Of a DNA stretch of 35,073 nt, positions 1 to 7,844 are shown one piece after another. The translations under genes were made by a program, and so were the position numbers. Source of the DNA: DATAEE01 sp036257535 (GTDB lineage Bacteria; Acidobacteriota; Vicinamibacteria; Vicinamibacterales; 2-12-FULL-66-21); the NCBI GenBank assembly GCA_036257535.1, contig DATAFJ010000242.1, positions 1-35,073 of the forward strand, read 5' to 3'. The first letter of the stretch is position 1. Each line of letters starts with the position of its first letter. Below the pieces are notes generated by a model. The model had not been told where the DNA came from. It searched no databases and worked only from the letters and a program-made list of their open reading frames with translations.

Positions 1-1043
1 GCCGCGGGCTCGGTCCGGGTCTTGACCACGTCGCCCTCCTCGGTCACGGCCACCGGATCGAGGAACGGCATCATGGAGCGAAGCCGCGCCCCCACCTGCT
101 CGAGCTGCTGCGCCCGCTCCGTCTTCCGCTGCTCGTTGAACCAGGGCCGGCCCTTCTGGTTCTCCGCGATCCAGTTCTTCGCGTAGGTGCCGTCGCGCAC
201 CTCGTCCAGCATGCGCCGCATCTCCTGGCGCGTCTCCTCCGTGACCAGCCGCGGGCCGCCCGTGTAGTCGCCGTGCTCGGCGGTGTCGCTGACGGAGTAC
301 CGCATGTAGTTCAGCCCGCCCTGGTACATCAGGTCGACGATGAGCTTCAGCTCGTGCATGCACTCGAAGTACGCGATCTCCGGCTGGTAGCCCGCTTCGA
401 CGAGCGTCTCGAAGCCCGCCTTGACGAGCGCGCTGACGCCGCCGCAGAGCACGGCCTGCTCGCCGAAGAGATCCGTCTCCGTTTCCTCCGAAAACGTCGT
501 CTCGACGACGCCGGCGCGCGTGACGCCGAGTGCCGCGGCATATGACAGAGCAAGGGCCTTCGCACGGCCGCTCGCATCCTGGTGCACGGCGAGGAGCGCC
601 GGTGTGCCGCCGCCCTCGGTGAAGAGCTCGCGCACGCGATGGCCGGGCGACTTCGGTGCGATCATCGCCACGTCGATTTCGGCCGGCGGCTGAATCGTGC
701 CGAAGCGGATGTTGAAGCCGTGCGCGAACATCAGCAGCTTGCCCGCCTTCAGGTTCGGCGCGATGGCGTCGCGATAGAGCGCAGGCTGGCTCGTATCCGG
801 CACGAGCACGACGATGACGTCGGCCCAGGCGCAGGCGTCGGCTGGCGTGGCGACCTGCACGCCTGCCTTGCGCGCACGCTCGCGCGACGCGCTCGTTTCG
901 GGCAGCCCGACGCGGACGTCCACGCTGCTGTCGCGCAGGTTCAGCGCGTGCGCATGCCCCTGCGATCCATATCCAAGGACTGCCACCCGCTTGCCGCGAA
1001 TCAGTGCGAGGTCCGCATCTTTGTCGTAATACACGGTCGCCAT
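1..1043 (-). CDS. ilvC: Ketol-acid reductoisomerase, class I (3' end cut by window edge)
   Basis: Catalyses the NADPH-dependent isomeroreduction of acetolactate and acetohydroxybutyrate, the second common step of valine, leucine and isoleucine synthesis. My translation from ATG 1043 begins MATVYYDKDADLALIRGK and contains the Rossmann motif GYGSQGHAHALNLRDS, followed by MIAPKSPGH, the metal-site stretch SEETETDLFGEQAVLCGG, and the C-terminal knotted-domain stretches FECMHELKLIVDLMYQGG and NYMRYSVSDTAEHG. About 347 codons are open to the left edge. Class I enzymes usually have about 330-340 residues, so only a short tail should be missing. A strong AGGAGG-type ribosome site lies at 1048-1055. 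It is the last visible gene of the ilvDBNC operon, 48 bases after ilvN. The spacer carries a heptanucleotide repeat. Confidence 0.96.
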   Translation of the reverse strand, partial: MATVYYDKDADLALIRGKRVAVLGYGSQGHAHALNLRDSSVDVRVGLPETSASRERARKAGVQVATPADACAWADVIVVLVPDTSQPALYRDAIAPNLKAGKLLMFAHGFNIRFGTIQPPAEIDVAMIAPKSPGHRVRELFTEGGGTPALLAVHQDASGRAKALALSYAAALGVTRAGVVETTFSEETETDLFGEQAVLCGGVSALVKAGFETLVEAGYQPEIAYFECMHELKLIVDLMYQGGLNYMRYSVSDTAEHGDYTGGPRLVTEETRQEMRRMLDEVRDGTYAKNWIAENQKGRPWFNEQRKTERAQQLEQVGARLRSMMPFLDPVAVTEEGDVVKTRTEPA

Positions 1044-1065
1044 CTCAAACCTCCTAAACCCGCTT

Positions 1066-1093
1066 AGTCCCCAGTCCCCAGTCCCCAGTCCCT
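1066..1093 (-). repeat. Heptanucleotide repeat, four units (ilvN-ilvC junction)
   Basis: Read on the minus strand, the units are TAGGGAC followed by three copies of TGGGGAC. They begin at the ilvN stop codon, whose TAG (1094-1092) is the first three bases of the first unit. The same run of units in the same order recurs at 23398-23425. The repeat ends shortly before the ilvC ribosome site. Confidence 0.9.
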
Positions 1094-1631
1094 AGACTGA
1101 GTAAGCAATCTCGTCCCCAGCCTGCTCGATCTTTCCGTTTTCCGTCGTGCGCGACGCGACGCCCCGTACCATCGCGACGCGTCCGGTGCGCGCCATCTCG
1201 AGCACGCCGTACGGGCGCAGCATCTCGAGCAGGCCGTCCACTTTGTCTTCGGTGCCGGTGATCTCGATGACGAGCGAGTCCGGCGCGACGTCGACCACGC
1301 GCGCGCGGAAGACGTCGGCGAGCTGCATGATCTGGCTGCGCGTCTGCGCGGTCGCGGAGACTTTGATCATGGCCAGGTCTCGTACGACCGCGGCCGCGAG
1401 CGTCACATCCTCGACGCGGCGGACGTTCACGAGCTTGTCCAGGTTCGATCGCAGACGGGCCACGGCCGATTCGTCCGTGTCCACGACGAGCGTCATCCGC
1501 GACAGGCCCGGCGTCTCAGTGCGGCCGACCGTGACCGACTCGATGTTGAAGCCGCGCCGCCTGACGAGCGACGCCACACGGTTCAGCACCCCCGGCCGAT
1601 CTTCCACGTGAACGACAAAGGTAGCTTGCAT
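1092..1631 (-). CDS. ilvN: Acetolactate synthase small (regulatory) subunit
   Basis: Regulatory subunit of acetohydroxyacid synthase, expected to bind valine and control the IlvB catalytic subunit. The 179-residue protein starts with a typical ACT domain (residues 2-75), including VEDRPGVLNRVASLVRRRGF and NIESVTVGRTE. A second ACT-like/C-terminal domain follows from about residue 85. Length fits the IlvH/IlvN family (about 160-180). Start ATG 1631 has a GGAG ribosome site at 1636-1639 and lies 8 bases after the ilvB stop, so the two subunits are co-transcribed and probably translationally linked. The stop codon lies inside the first unit of a heptanucleotide repeat. Confidence 0.96.
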   Translation of the reverse strand: MQATFVVHVEDRPGVLNRVASLVRRRGFNIESVTVGRTETPGLSRMTLVVDTDESAVARLRSNLDKLVNVRRVEDVTLAAAVVRDLAMIKVSATAQTRSQIMQLADVFRARVVDVAPDSLVIEITGTEDKVDGLLEMLRPYGVLEMARTGRVAMVRGVASRTTENGKIEQAGDEIAYSV

Positions 1632-1639
1632 GTGTCTCC

Positions 1640-3349
1640 TTACACGTCAGCCGCTGTTTCGACGATCGGATTCGGCCGCCGAATCATGTTGTGCAGGTCG
1701 GCGCCGGCCGGCACCATCGGGTAGACGGTGTCCTCCTGCTCGACGCGGAAGTCGAGGAGCACGGTGCCCTCGTAGCGCCGCGCCGCTTTCACCGCCGGAA
1801 CGACCGCGGCGCGCGTGCGGATCGTCTCGGCGCGAATCCCGTAGGCGGATGCCAGCTTGGCGAAGTCGGGATTGAGCAGCGGCGTCGCGGCGTAGCGCCG
1901 TTCGTAGAAGAACTCCTGCCACTGCCGGACCATCCCGAGGTAGCCGTTGTTGATGATCGCGATCTTGACGTCGATCCGCTCCTGCGCGATCGTCGCCAGC
2001 TCCGCCATCGTCATCTGAAAGCCGCCGTCGCCCGCGACGACCCAGACCTCGGCGTCTGGGCGGCCGACCTTCGCGCCGATGGCGGCCGGCAGCGCGAAGC
2101 CCATCGTGCCGAGACCGCCGGAGGTGATGAGCGAACGTGGCTCGTCGTGGTGGTAGTACTGCGCCTCCCACATCTGGTGCTGGCCGACGTCCGTCACGAC
2201 GATCGCGTCTCCATTCGTCGTCTTCCACAGATCGTGGACGACGTGCGCCGCGTAGAGCCGGCCGTTGTCCGGCAGGTTCTGGATGTCGCGGACGGCGGAG
2301 TCGCCCTTGAGATCGTCGATGCGCGCCAGCCAGTCGGATACGGACGGTCGGCCGACCTTCGGCAGCCACGCACGCAGCACCGTCTGCAGATCGCCGACGA
2401 TCCCGACGTCGACCGGGACGTTCTTGTTGATCTCGGCGGCGTCGATGTCGACGTGAATCTTGCGCGCGTTGCGCGCGTAAGTCTTGAGGTTGCCGGTCAC
2501 ACGATCGTCGAACCGCATGCCGAGCGCGATGAGGAGGTCCGCCTCCTGGATCGCCGTGTTGACCCACGCTTCGCCGTGCATGCCCATCATGCCGAGATTG
2601 AGCGGATGCGAAGCGGGCAGGCCGCCGATGCCGAGCAGCGTGACGGCGACGGGGATCCCCGTGCGATCGACGAACGCCCGGAGCTCGGTCGTCGCGTCGC
2701 CGAGCATGACGCCGTGGCCGGCGAGGATGAGCGGCTTCTTCGCGGCCGCGATGAGCTCGAGCGCATATACCGTCGCCGCGGGATCGGGCGGCGGCGGGGC
2801 AGGGCGGTGCTCCTGCGGCGCCGCTCCCTCCCAGTCGAAGTCGCACGAGCTCTGTTGCGCGTCTTTGGTGATGTCGATGAGCACGGGGCCTGGCCGGCCC
2901 GACTGTGCCAGGTGAAACGCCTCGCGGACCGCCGGCGCGACATCCTCGGCGCGCGTGACGAGATAGTTGTGCTTCGTGATCGGCAGCGTGATGCCGGTGA
3001 TGTCGGTTTCCTGGAACGCGTCCGATCCGATGAGACGGCTGCCGACCTGGCCCGTGATGCAGACGATCGGCGACGAGTCCATCATCGCGGTCGCGATGCC
3101 GGTCACCATGTTGGTGGCGCCCGGACCAGACGTGGCAATCGCGACGCCCACCTTGCCCGTCGCGCGCGCGTAGCCGTCCGCCATGTGCGTCGCCCCCTGC
3201 TCGTGGCGGACGAGGATGTGGCGGATCGGGTAGTCGAGCATCGCGTCGTACGCGGGCAGGATCGCTCCGCCGGGATAGCCGAAGATGTCGGTCACCCCTT
3301 CACGCACGAGGCATTCCCAGAGGATCTGCGCGCCCGTCTTCTTGCTCAT
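1640..3349 (-). CDS. ilvB: Acetolactate synthase large (catalytic) subunit
   Basis: Thiamine-diphosphate enzyme that condenses pyruvate with pyruvate or 2-oxobutyrate, the first common step of branched-chain amino acid synthesis. I chose ATG 3349 (MSKKTGAQILWECLVREGV), giving 569 residues, the usual family size. A longer reading frame to 3439 only adds 30 residues inside ilvD. The chosen start overlaps the ilvD stop as ATGA (3349-3346), which suggests translational coupling, and AGGAG lies about 10 bases upstream. Visible motifs are the catalytic glutamate in HEQGATHMADGYARATG (E50), an FAD-region/middle domain, and the ThDP-binding GDGGF (residue 440) ending at NN (467-468). Confidence 0.97.
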   Translation of the reverse strand: MSKKTGAQILWECLVREGVTDIFGYPGGAILPAYDAMLDYPIRHILVRHEQGATHMADGYARATGKVGVAIATSGPGATNMVTGIATAMMDSSPIVCITGQVGSRLIGSDAFQETDITGITLPITKHNYLVTRAEDVAPAVREAFHLAQSGRPGPVLIDITKDAQQSSCDFDWEGAAPQEHRPAPPPPDPAATVYALELIAAAKKPLILAGHGVMLGDATTELRAFVDRTGIPVAVTLLGIGGLPASHPLNLGMMGMHGEAWVNTAIQEADLLIALGMRFDDRVTGNLKTYARNARKIHVDIDAAEINKNVPVDVGIVGDLQTVLRAWLPKVGRPSVSDWLARIDDLKGDSAVRDIQNLPDNGRLYAAHVVHDLWKTTNGDAIVVTDVGQHQMWEAQYYHHDEPRSLITSGGLGTMGFALPAAIGAKVGRPDAEVWVVAGDGGFQMTMAELATIAQERIDVKIAIINNGYLGMVRQWQEFFYERRYAATPLLNPDFAKLASAYGIRAETIRTRAAVVPAVKAARRYEGTVLLDFRVEQEDTVYPMVPAGADLHNMIRRPNPIVETAADV

Positions 3350-5019
3350 CCTGTCACTGCTCCTTCGGAGGCTGAGGACACCAGCCGAGCGTATTTCGCC
3401 AGGACGCCGGTCGCGTACCGCGGCGGAGGACTCTGCCATCCGCCCAGCCGCGAGCTCAGCTCCGCCGGCGTCACGTCCACGGCGATGCGCCGGTTCGCGA
3501 TATCGATGTCGATCGAGTCGCCGTCGCGAATGCCGGCGATCGGGCCGCGGCGGACCGCTTCCGGCGCGACGTGGCCGACCATCAGCCCGCGCGTCGCACC
3601 CGAGAACCGGCCGTCGGTGACGAGCGCGACCGACTCGCCCAGGCCCGCGCCCATGAGCGCGCCGGTGACGGCGAGCATCTCGCGCATGCCGGGCCCGCCC
3701 TGCGGCCCCTCGTACCGGATCACGACGACATCGCCCGGCTTGATGCGACCTTCCTTGACGGCGGCGAACGCGAGCTCTTCGCTGTCGAACACGCGCGCCG
3801 GCCCGCGGTGGGCGAGCCGCGTGTAGCCTGCGACCTTCACCACGCAGCCATCTGGCGCCAGGTTTCCACGCAGGATGACGAGCCCGCCCGTCGGCGTGAT
3901 CGGATTCGCGGCCGGCCGCACGACCTCCTGGCCGGGCGTTTCCTGCGCGTCGGCCGCTTCCTCACCGATCGTCCGCCCGCTAACCGTGGGGCTTGCGCCG
4001 CGAAGCGCGCCGATGTCGAGCAGCCGCCGCGCGACCAGGCGCGTTCCGCCTGCGCGGTAGAGATCCGTCGCGACGAACCGGCCGCCCGGCTTCAGGTCTG
4101 CGAGCAGCGGGACCGAGGCGCTGATGCGGTCGAAAGCTTCGAGATCCAGAGGCACGCCCGCCTCGCGCGCGATCGCGAGGAGGTGAAGCACGGCGTTCGT
4201 CGAGCCGCCGGTTGCGGCCACGGCGGCGATCGCGTTCTCGAACGCCGCGCGGCCGAGGATCGCGCGCGGCGTCAGGCGGCGGCGCACGAGCTCCACGACC
4301 TGCGTTCCCGCTTTGCGCGCAACATCCGCCCGCGCCGGATCGAGCGCGGGCACGCTGGCGCTGCCGAGCGGTGAGAGCCCGAGGAATTCGCAGGCGGCCG
4401 CCATCGTGTTCGCCGTGAACTGCCCGCCGCACGCGCCCACGCCGGGGCACGCTCGATCCTCCAGCGTCGTCAGCGCCGCGTCGTCAATCCGTCCGGCGGC
4501 GTGCGCGCCGACCGCTTCGTAGACGTCCTGGATCGTCACGTCGCGGCCGTCGACGCATCCGGGGGCGATCGATCCGCCGTAGAGCACGAGGCCCGGCAGA
4601 TCCATCCGCGCCAGCGCCATCGCGGCGCCAGGGATTGTCTTGTCGCAGCCAACGAGCGCGATCACGCCGTCGAGCAGGTTGCCGCGCGCGACGAGCTCGA
4701 TCGAATCGGCAATGACCTCGCGGCTGATGAGCGAGGTGCGCATGCCCTCGGTGCCCATCGTGATGCCGTCGGAGATCGAGACCGTATTGAACTCGAGCGG
4801 CGTAGCGCCGGCCGCGCGGATGCCTTCGCGCACGAAGACCGCAAGCTCGCGCAGGTGATAGTTGCAGGGGCCGATCTCGGTCCAGGTGTTGGCAATGCCG
4901 ATGAGCGGGCGCTGCAGGTCCGCATCGGTCAGCCCGATGGCCTTCAGCATGGCGCGCGCGCCGGCGCGGGCCGGCCCCTGGGTCAGGGCCGCGCTGCGCC
5001 GGTTCGGTTCAGTGCTCAA
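3346..5019 (-). CDS. ilvD: Dihydroxy-acid dehydratase
   Basis: Iron-sulfur dehydratase that forms the 2-oxo acids, the third common step of branched-chain amino acid synthesis. The 557-residue protein has the three expected cluster cysteines: C52 in GPCNYH, C125 in LVGCDKTIPG and C197 in CPGVGACGGQF. It also has GGSTNAVLHLLAIA in the substrate region. The start is TTG 5019 (protein MSTEPNRRSA), supported by a GGAG ribosome site at 5026-5029, 6 bases upstream. No in-frame ATG fits better. It is the first structural gene of the ilv operon and lies just 3' of the attenuator terminator, whose U-run ends 18 bases before the start. It overlaps ilvB by 4 bases. Confidence 0.97.
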   Translation of the reverse strand: MSTEPNRRSAALTQGPARAGARAMLKAIGLTDADLQRPLIGIANTWTEIGPCNYHLRELAVFVREGIRAAGATPLEFNTVSISDGITMGTEGMRTSLISREVIADSIELVARGNLLDGVIALVGCDKTIPGAAMALARMDLPGLVLYGGSIAPGCVDGRDVTIQDVYEAVGAHAAGRIDDAALTTLEDRACPGVGACGGQFTANTMAAACEFLGLSPLGSASVPALDPARADVARKAGTQVVELVRRRLTPRAILGRAAFENAIAAVAATGGSTNAVLHLLAIAREAGVPLDLEAFDRISASVPLLADLKPGGRFVATDLYRAGGTRLVARRLLDIGALRGASPTVSGRTIGEEAADAQETPGQEVVRPAANPITPTGGLVILRGNLAPDGCVVKVAGYTRLAHRGPARVFDSEELAFAAVKEGRIKPGDVVVIRYEGPQGGPGMREMLAVTGALMGAGLGESVALVTDGRFSGATRGLMVGHVAPEAVRRGPIAGIRDGDSIDIDIANRRIAVDVTPAELSSRLGGWQSPPPRYATGVLAKYARLVSSASEGAVTG

Positions 5020-5036
5020 TGTTTGCTCCAGATAAC

Positions 5037-5068
5037 AAAAAAGCCCTCATCCGTTGCCGGATGAGGGC
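5037..5068 (-). terminator. Attenuator terminator in the ilvD leader
   Basis: On the minus strand, an 11-bp perfect stem (5068-5058 with 5053-5043) closes on a GCAA tetraloop of the GNRA type and is followed by six T at 5042-5037. This is a textbook intrinsic terminator, yet it lies between a promoter and the first gene of its own operon, 15-20 bases before the ilvD start region. It therefore acts as an attenuator. Confidence 0.93.
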
Positions 5069-5131
5069 CCCTGACTCGCCTGCGCGCTTCCCTGCGGCCT
5101 CATCCGGCATCTCGTCGGCTGGCGCCGACGA
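5056..5131 (-). promoter_or_regulatory. Antiterminator and pause hairpin of the ilv leader
   Basis: The RNA segment 5108-5098 (GCCGGATGAGG) can pair perfectly over 11 bp with 5066-5056, which is the 5' arm of the terminator plus part of its loop. Antiterminator and terminator are therefore mutually exclusive. Upstream, 5131-5124 and 5119-5112 form an 8-bp hairpin with a 4-nt loop over the last Val codons of the leader peptide, a likely pause or protector hairpin. The leader peptide's stop codon (5102-5100) sits inside the antiterminator arm, so a ribosome that finishes the peptide would block antitermination. A ribosome stalled at the Ile/Val codons leaves the arm free. Confidence 0.85.
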
Positions 5132-5180
5132 TGACGCTGACGATAATCGGGCCGGCCTGAAGCGGGAGGGGGCGTCGCAT
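5100..5180 (-). CDS. ilv operon leader peptide (26 residues)
   Basis: A short reading frame starts at ATG 5180, ends at TGA 5102-5100, and has a GGGAG ribosome-like site just upstream. Residues 12-18 read IIVSVIV (codons 5147-5127), so six of seven consecutive codons are Ile or Val, the end products of the operon. Two Leu codons lie at residues 5 and 7. Such clusters are the control codons of amino-acid attenuators. The frame is followed by an antiterminator/terminator pair and then ilvD. The peptide itself is probably not functional. The frame stays open further upstream, but that extension lies antisense to another gene and is not credible. Confidence 0.88.
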   Translation of the reverse strand: MRRPLPLQAGPIIVSVIVGASRRDAG

Positions 5181-5187
5181 CGCTCTC

Positions 5188-5219
5188 CCGTTATAACGGA
5201 TTCTGGGCGGATTGCCCAA
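5188..5219 (-). promoter_or_regulatory. Candidate ilv promoter with a 12-bp palindrome
   Basis: On the minus strand, TTGGGC (5219-5214), an 18-nt spacer and TATAAC (5195-5190) lie just before the leader-peptide start. Transcription would begin about 2-3 nt before ATG 5180. The -10 box sits inside the perfect palindrome CCGTTATAACGG (5188-5199), possibly an operator. An AT-rich stretch at 5220-5260 could hold an alternative promoter with a longer leader, which would leave room for the GGGAG site to act. Confidence 0.45.
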
Positions 5220-5262
5220 ATGAATAGTATTTTGGATAAAATAACTCTTTCTTATCAGCTTT

Positions 5263-5367
5263 GAGCTCTGCGCTCTGAGCTGTGAGTCTGAGCCCTGAGT
5301 CCTGCGTCCTGAGCTTCGGGCCCTAAGGCCCGAGCCCCAAGCCCGGGCCCCAGGGCCCCCAAGCCCT
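5263..5367 (+). repeat. Degenerate heptanucleotide repeat, about 15 units
   Basis: The stretch splits into consecutive 7-mers starting at 5263: GAGCTCT, GCGCTCT, GAGCTGT, then a 6-mer, GAGCCCT, GAGTCCT, GCGTCCT, and so on to AAGCCCT (5361-5367). One unit has 6 bases and one has 8. Units drift along the array from GAGCTCT types to GGGCCCC types. It fills the space between the ilv promoter and the first ADOP gene, ending 5 bases before the latter's -10 box. Confidence 0.8.
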
Positions 5368-5371
5368 ACGC

Positions 5372-5377
5372 TATGAT
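5372..5377 (+). promoter_or_regulatory. -10 box of the first ADOP gene
   Basis: TATGAT lies 7 nt before GTG 5385, so the transcript would begin at or next to the start codon. No convincing -35 is visible in the heptanucleotide repeat upstream. This box decides the start. The ATGs at 5373 and 5376 lie inside it and are unlikely to be used. Confidence 0.6.
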
Positions 5378-5384
5378 GCGGCCC

Positions 5385-7832
5385 GTGATGCGCTTGCTGA
5401 GAGAGCTCGCGCTCGATCTTCGTCACGCCGCGAGGTTTCTGCGGCGATCGCCCGGCTTCAGTTTCGCGGCGCTCCTGACGATGGCGCTCGCCATCGGCGC
5501 CAACACGGCCGTCTTCTCCGTCGTGTATGGCGTCCTCGCGCGGCCGCTTCCGTATCCCGGCGCGGATCGGCTCGTGCGCCTGTCCGAGGAGCATCCGGGC
5601 GGCACGCCGCTGATCGTCGAGGCCGTCCTCACCGATCTGACCTTCGATACCTGGCGCAGCCGGGCGAAGACGGTCGAGTTGTTCGCCGCGTACAGCGGTC
5701 GGGAATACACGCTCGCGAGCGTGGACGATGCCGATGCACTGCGGATCACCGGCGCGACCGTGTCGCCGTCCATCTTCGGTTTGCTGGGCGCGGCGCCTGC
5801 GGCGGGCCGGTTCTTTCGCGAGGAAGAAGCACTCGAAGGCGCCAGCGACGTCGTCGTGCTGAGTCACGGCCTCTGGCAGCGCCGGTTCGGAGGCCAGCCG
5901 TCCATCGTCGGTACGACGATGATGCTCGACGGCCGACCGCACGTGATCGCGGGTGTTGCGCCGGCCTGGTTCTACTTTCCGGATCACGACGCGGAGCTCT
6001 GGACGCCGTACGTCTTTCCGAAAAAGGACTCCGGCAGCGCGCGTCTGCTGTGGGCGCTCGCGCAGCTGAAGCCTGGCTTCTCGGCGGCGCAGGCGGCGGC
6101 TGAGGGTACGAGCGCAGCGCGTAGCGTTACGCGGCCGATGGCAGCGGAGCTGCTCTTCGGGAAGGGTGGGCCCGTCGAAGTTCACGTGCGGCGTCTGGCC
6201 GAGGAGATGACCGGTGACGTGCGTCCCGCGCTCGTCGCGCTTACCGTGGCAGTGGCGTTCGTGATGCTCATCGCCTGCGCCAACGTCGCGAGCCTCTTCC
6301 TCGCGCGCGGCGTCAGCCGCGAAACGGAGCTCTCGATTCGCGCGGCGCTCGGCGCCGGGCGCGGCCGTCTCGTGCGCCAGCTTCTCACGGAGAGCCTTGC
6401 GCTCGGCCTCGCGGGCGGCCTGCTTGGCCTCGCCGTCGCCTGGCTGCTGTCGGGTGCGTTTCCTGCCTTCGCGCCGGAGAGCTTCCCGCGCCTCGAGGAC
6501 GTTCGGGTCGACTGGCGCGTGCTTGGGTTCGCCCTGGCGGTGTCGCTCGCAGCAGGCGCGATAGCGGGCGTCCTGCCGGCGCTGCGCGGCGCGCGCTCCG
6601 GGCCGGCCAACGCGCTACGCGCCGGAGGCGACCGCGTCGCGTCGCAGGGCGAACGGGTCCGCGCGCTTCTTCTGGCTGGCGAGGCCGCGCTCGCCGTGCT
6701 GCTGACGATCGGCGCGGCGCTCGTCGTGCGGAGCTTCACGACGCTCGTCAGCGTCGATCCCGGATACGACGCGCGCAACGTTCTCGCCGCGCGCGTTTAC
6801 CTCTCGGGGCCGAACGCCATCAAGATCCCCGGACCGTTTGTCGAATCGCTGGTCGATCGGATTCGGGCCGCGCCGGGGGTCGCCGCCGCCGGCGCCGGCA
6901 ACATGGCGCCCCTCGGCGATGCGAGTTTCGTGTCCGGCTTCACGGTGTCGCCATCAGGGCCATCCGGCCAGCCGGTCGTCGCACGTTCGCTTCAATACGT
7001 CGTCACCCCCGGCTACGCCGAGGCGCTCGGCCTTCGGCTGCATGAAGGACGGCTGTTCCGTCCGCAGGATGGCAAGGCCGGACCCGAGGCGATGATCGTC
7101 AACGAGTCGTTCGCGCGCACGTACTTCAATGATGGACGTCCGGTCGTCGGCCGCAGGTACACAGGCATTCTGGGCAGCGACGATACGGTGACGGAAGTCG
7201 TCGGCGTTGTCGCAGACGTGCTCAAAGACGGACTGGATCAGGAACCGCAGCCGGAAAACTACCTGGCCATGAGCGGCCAGCATGGAATCCGTCGCGTGGT
7301 GAACCTCATCGTCCGGACAACCGGCGATCCGGCCGCGTTCGTGCCGACTCTGCGCGAAATTGTCCGACAGGTGGATCGCCAGGCAGCGATCGGCGAGACG
7401 GCGCCGCTGGCCGACCAGGTCGCGAGGTCCGTCAGCGAGCCTCGGCTGGGAGCGATGGTGCTGGCGGCTTTCGCAGGTCTTGCGCTTGCGCTCGCCGCAA
7501 CAGGTCTTTACGGCGTGCTCTCGTACAGCGTGTCGCAGCGCCGGCGCGAGATCGGCATTCGCGCGGCGCTGGGGGCGTCCCGAGGGGCGCTTCTGTCAAT
7601 GGTGATTCGCCGCGGCCTCGCGGTGACGGCCGTCGGCGCAGTCGTCGGGCTCATCGCCGCAGCCGGAGCGACGCGACTGATAGGGCACCTGCTTTTCGGC
7701 ATCACGCCGCTCGACGCGCAATCGTTCGTGGCCGGGCCTGTGCTGCTTCTCCTCGTCGCGCTCCTGTCCGCCGCGCTTCCGGCTCGCCGGGCCGCGCGTG
7801 TCGATCCGGCCGAGGCGCTGCGAAGCGAGTAA
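5385..7832 (+). CDS. ADOP-type ABC transporter permease (MacB/FtsX duplicated)
   Basis: Integral membrane permease built of two MacB_PCD-FtsX halves, the layout of acidobacterial duplicated orphan permeases. The first membrane helix follows the signature SPGFSFAALLTMALAIGANTAVFSVVYG. The periplasmic domain comes next (roughly residues 55-250), then three helices with ANVASLFLARGVSRETELSIRAALGAGRGRL. The second half repeats this and ends ASGLYGVLSYSV-like and DPAEALRSE. GTG 5385 or ATG 5388 is preferred over ATG 5373 because of the -10 box. About 815 residues, normal for the group. No ATPase gene is adjacent. Substrate unknown; relatives resemble MacB/LolC-type mechanotransmission machines. 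It converges on metB with a 12-base gap. Confidence 0.88.
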   Translation: MMRLLRELALDLRHAARFLRRSPGFSFAALLTMALAIGANTAVFSVVYGVLARPLPYPGADRLVRLSEEHPGGTPLIVEAVLTDLTFDTWRSRAKTVELFAAYSGREYTLASVDDADALRITGATVSPSIFGLLGAAPAAGRFFREEEALEGASDVVVLSHGLWQRRFGGQPSIVGTTMMLDGRPHVIAGVAPAWFYFPDHDAELWTPYVFPKKDSGSARLLWALAQLKPGFSAAQAAAEGTSAARSVTRPMAAELLFGKGGPVEVHVRRLAEEMTGDVRPALVALTVAVAFVMLIACANVASLFLARGVSRETELSIRAALGAGRGRLVRQLLTESLALGLAGGLLGLAVAWLLSGAFPAFAPESFPRLEDVRVDWRVLGFALAVSLAAGAIAGVLPALRGARSGPANALRAGGDRVASQGERVRALLLAGEAALAVLLTIGAALVVRSFTTLVSVDPGYDARNVLAARVYLSGPNAIKIPGPFVESLVDRIRAAPGVAAAGAGNMAPLGDASFVSGFTVSPSGPSGQPVVARSLQYVVTPGYAEALGLRLHEGRLFRPQDGKAGPEAMIVNESFARTYFNDGRPVVGRRYTGILGSDDTVTEVVGVVADVLKDGLDQEPQPENYLAMSGQHGIRRVVNLIVRTTGDPAAFVPTLREIVRQVDRQAAIGETAPLADQVARSVSEPRLGAMVLAAFAGLALALAATGLYGVLSYSVSQRRREIGIRAALGASRGALLSMVIRRGLAVTAVGAVVGLIAAAGATRLIGHLLFGITPLDAQSFVAGPVLLLLVALLSAALPARRAARVDPAEALRSE

Positions 7833-7844
7833 TCGCGTCCGCGG

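Noticed and set aside
1691..3826. 711-residue open frame on the plus strand across ilvB and ilvD
   Set aside because: It lies antisense to two clearly identified genes. The translation is Arg/Asp/Val-rich without motifs, a usual by-product of GC-rich coding DNA.
5373..5384. ATG 5373/5376 as start of the first ADOP gene
   Set aside because: Both overlap the TATGAT -10 box and have no ribosome site; GTG 5385 or ATG 5388 fits family length and promoter spacing better.
5181..6185. Upstream extension of the ilv leader-peptide frame to 361 residues
   Set aside because: It runs through the promoter, the repeat array and antisense to the ADOP gene. The 26-residue frame has its own start and control codons.
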